Source: Marivivens sp. LCG002 (GTDB lineage: Bacteria > Pseudomonadota > Alphaproteobacteria > Rhodobacterales > Rhodobacteraceae). From it: a stretch of DNA of 64,000 nucleotides. The DNA lies in the NCBI RefSeq assembly GCF_030264275.1, contig NZ_CP127165.1, positions 670,001 to 734,000 of the forward strand, in the 5' to 3' direction. The notes below the pieces were generated by a model. The model searched no databases, was not told where the DNA came from, and saw only the letters and a list, made by a program, of their open reading frames with translations. Below, in pieces: positions 62,021 to 64,000 of the stretch (its first letter is position 1; each line of letters opens with the position of its first letter). The position numbers were made by a program, and so were the translations under genes.

Positions 62021-62577
62021 ACAGGCTCCATCACGAAAGCGTTCGACGCGGTAAGGGCATAAGCGCCACCGTTATGCTCGGGCGGGTGGAACAAGAAAGG
62101 CGTCGTCGTCGGAAAAATCGGATCGAAGAGAGCGCAGACCCGCAAGATCATGATATCGTTGGCACCACCGGGGGTGAAGCTTGCCAGCGGTTGGGTCGTC
62201 AAAGAGCGATCATTGCAGGAGTAGGTTGCAGGAAGATCCTCCCATGCGCGCAGATCGACCATCCGCATTTCAACGCGAAGCTGGTTCATGCAATCGGGGA
62301 TAATGCCCGCCTTGTCACAGATCGATTGACGCAGCGTGTTCACGTCGATCTGGGCGCTCGTGTCGATCTTGAAGGCGCGCACGGCCTTGTCTACGCCCCG
62401 ATCGAGCATCGCGTTGCGCAGCATCACCATCCCAAGCTCGAAGCTCGACAGGGTGAGAAAGATCAGCGCAGGAAAAACCAGTGCGAATTCGACCGACAGG
62501 CCACCGTCTTCGGCGTGTGCAAACCGGCGAAGAGCACGTCTGATGGCTTTGGGGTGCAATTTGCTAACCATATTCAT
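62017..62577 (-). CDS. TadE/TadF-like pilus-assembly protein
   Basis: 186 residues. RFAHAEDGGLSVEFALVFPALIFLTLSSFELGMVML is the TadE/F signature with conserved Glu after the signal, followed by a periplasmic domain with Cys in SICDKAGIIPDC and YSCNDRS, which may form disulfides. Starts in the stop of the TadG-like gene (ATGA), so all three genes are translationally linked. Confidence 0.84.
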   Translation of the reverse strand: MNMVSKLHPKAIRRALRRFAHAEDGGLSVEFALVFPALIFLTLSSFELGMVMLRNAMLDRGVDKAVRAFKIDTSAQIDVNTLRQSICDKAGIIPDCMNQLRVEMRMVDLRAWEDLPATYSCNDRSLTTQPLASFTPGGANDIMILRVCALFDPIFPTTTPFLFHPPEHNGGAYALTASNAFVMEPV

Positions 62578-64000
62578 TCGATCAGCCTCAGTTCATTGAT
62601 GTCGGATGCGATTGCTTTGAATGCATCGTTGATGTTGGTGCCCGCGACGCGATAGAAATGCGAAGGAGAGCTTGCGCAATTGCGCATCTTGTTTGCGGCG
62701 GCGTCCGAGACCTCGAAACCGATGGTCCAGATCATGATCCCGGCATTCTTTGCAGCCTGACAGATATTGGCCTGAAGCTGGTCCGCGAGCTGGGTTGTGT
62801 AGCGCGTGTAATACCACTGGGGGCGCTGATAGGAGTAAACATAACGCGACAGATACCAGTTGAAGTTATAGGTGTTCCAATGGCTGTAATGGCTCGAGTC
62901 CTGATAGGCCCAGCTTGCGATCCGTGCCGAGGTCGAGTTCTCGCCGTCGGTCATCAGAACCATCGCCTTGATCGAGTTCTTGGTGTTGTAGTTCAAAGGA
63001 CGGTTCGCGGCGCCTGATGCGACTTTGCCGCTGGCGACAAGGTTGGCGTTGATCTGGCGTGTCGACGGATCAAGCAGAGCGGCAGCCCATTTCGTTCCCA
63101 TGTAGATCGCCGTACCTGCACGCGGTTGCAGTTGGTCGATCTGATACTTGAGCGCGGCGGCGTTCTGGCTCCAGGGCGTGATGCGTTCATAGGTCTGCTG
63201 CGGACAAACGGTGTTGTTCATCTCGTTGTTGTAACCGCTCCAGTTCCACTGGAAGTGCTGGTCCTGTTGGTAACGGTGGTTCCAATCAAGGCTCACACGG
63301 CTGAACTGGTTGTCGGGGACATCCACACAATAGGAATAGTTGTGAAGCTGGCGGTTCGGGATCTGGGCAAAGAGATCGGGGCCGATGTTGACCTGTTCCG
63401 AATAGGGAACAAGGCTGACGGTCACGAGCCCGTTGCTCGCGTTGTTCGCAAGAACCGTATCGATAAAGGACTTTGCCGCGGTCTTGAGGTTGCCGATACG
63501 GCCGTAGCTCGACATCGAGCCAGAAATGTCGAGCGCGAGGGAAATTTCCACGTTCTCGATGCGCTCTTCGGCAACGGCTTTGACCTTGACCTTCATCGAG
63601 CCCGAAAAGGGGCCCGCGTCTTCGGTGAATACACCGAGCAATTTGCCAAAGATCATCTGTACGTCGTCTTCGGCTTCGACCGTTGCGGTGCGTGAGGAAA
63701 CCGTGGAGACAGTGTTATAGGTCTTGAGCGTTTCAGAAACGCCCGCTTTTGCAAAGTAATCTACGATAACGGTATTGCCCGGAATGGTTTGTTGCATGTC
63801 GGCGGCGGCAACGGCGGCACGGTCGGCAAGAGCCTGAAGCTCGGTTCTGCGCGTCTCGACACGCATCACGTCGACCGCCATGCCCGTAAAGATGAACATG
63901 ATAACAAAGGCATACAGCGAAAATATGACAAACACGCCGTCTTCTTCGTTATGGAACCTTTGCAAAAAGGCTCTGGTCCTTTCACGGAGCGAATAAGTCT
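62574..64000 (-). CDS. TadG-like protein with von Willebrand A domain (5' end outside window)
   Basis: About 475 visible residues; the frame is open to the window end, with the visible N-terminus reading SLRERTRAFLQRFHNEEDGVFVIFSLYAFVIMFIFTGMAVDVMRVE (given in parts). A membrane helix is followed by a VWA domain with MIDAS DISGSMSSYGR (metal-binding DxSxS). The middle carries an unusual aromatic-rich insertion with Trp/Tyr/His/Gln (HRYQQDQHFQWNWSGYNNEM; HYSHWNTYNFNWYLSRYVYS; RPQWYYTRYTTQ). TadG anchors the Flp pilus machinery in the envelope. TTG 63965 is a possible start but the longer form is more likely. Confidence 0.85.
   Translation of the reverse strand, partial: TYSLRERTRAFLQRFHNEEDGVFVIFSLYAFVIMFIFTGMAVDVMRVETRRTELQALADRAAVAAADMQQTIPGNTVIVDYFAKAGVSETLKTYNTVSTVSSRTATVEAEDDVQMIFGKLLGVFTEDAGPFSGSMKVKVKAVAEERIENVEISLALDISGSMSSYGRIGNLKTAAKSFIDTVLANNASNGLVTVSLVPYSEQVNIGPDLFAQIPNRQLHNYSYCVDVPDNQFSRVSLDWNHRYQQDQHFQWNWSGYNNEMNNTVCPQQTYERITPWSQNAAALKYQIDQLQPRAGTAIYMGTKWAAALLDPSTRQINANLVASGKVASGAANRPLNYNTKNSIKAMVLMTDGENSTSARIASWAYQDSSHYSHWNTYNFNWYLSRYVYSYQRPQWYYTRYTTQLADQLQANICQAAKNAGIMIWTIGFEVSDAAANKMRNCASSPSHFYRVAGTNINDAFKAIASDINELRLIE

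Overview
The window reads as a chromosomal segment of a marine-type alphaproteobacterium of the Rhodobacterales (roseobacter group). The evidence is alphaproteobacterial gene content and order (gatC-gatA, a znuA / zur-znuC-znuB locus, gcvT-gcvH-gcvP behind a glycine riboswitch, ChvE-GguAB sugar uptake, a type-A RNase P RNA next to rpmG), high-GC codon use, and GC-rich double-hairpin intergenic repeats of a kind I associate with this order. I see no insertion sequence, prophage, CRISPR array or plasmid gene.

Layout. 0-2.7 kb: zinc uptake (znuA minus; zur-znuC-znuB plus) around a Zur palindrome. 2.7-4.0 kb: dtd and a PfkB sugar kinase. 4.1-10.3 kb: an envelope-stress type cluster of a double zinc-ribbon membrane protein, a CZB zinc-sensor protein, an SPFH-GYF_2 protein, a DUF2927 lipoprotein, TelA, an XpaC-like protein and one or two tiny membrane proteins. 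10.3-18 kb: housekeeping (pseudouridine synthase, tadA, gatC, gatA, a lipoprotein, an amidase, rnpB, rpmG, and a glycosyltransferase/phosphoesterase pair). 18-22.8 kb: tandem glycine riboswitch and glycine cleavage system. 22.9-28.2 kb: a Crp/Fnr regulator, carboxynorspermidine decarboxylase and dehydrogenase, nagK-nagA.

28.3-41.4 kb: genes for a complete non-phosphorylative L-arabinose (or galactose) pathway. A sugar enters through ChvE-GguAB, is oxidised by a Gfo/Idh/MocA dehydrogenase, its lactone is opened by an SMP-30 lactonase, two dehydratases form alpha-ketoglutarate semialdehyde, and an aldehyde dehydrogenase yields alpha-ketoglutarate. A GbpR-like LysR regulator is divergent from chvE. 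An alcohol dehydrogenase, tRNA-Glu and an FMN-riboswitch-controlled ribH lie in between. 48-55 kb holds the upstream supply: an ArsR-type fusion regulator, a cytoplasmic GH51 arabinofuranosidase and a binding-protein ABC importer, probably for arabino-oligosaccharides.

41.4-48.1 kb: a putative trans-membrane flavin electron-transfer system (ApbE flavin transferase, PepSY-flavodoxin-reductase fusion, DUF2271 protein with a flavinylation-like motif, Asp-rich exported protein, small PepSY protein). It is linked to an adjacent OmpR-type two-component system by two copies of an 18+15+18 bp inverted operator, which is the most interesting regulatory structure I found. 55-64 kb: second tRNA-Glu, recJ, glpX, hom, a small lipoprotein, a pirin, a small membrane protein and three Tad-pilus pseudopilin/TadG-like genes, the last cut by the window end.
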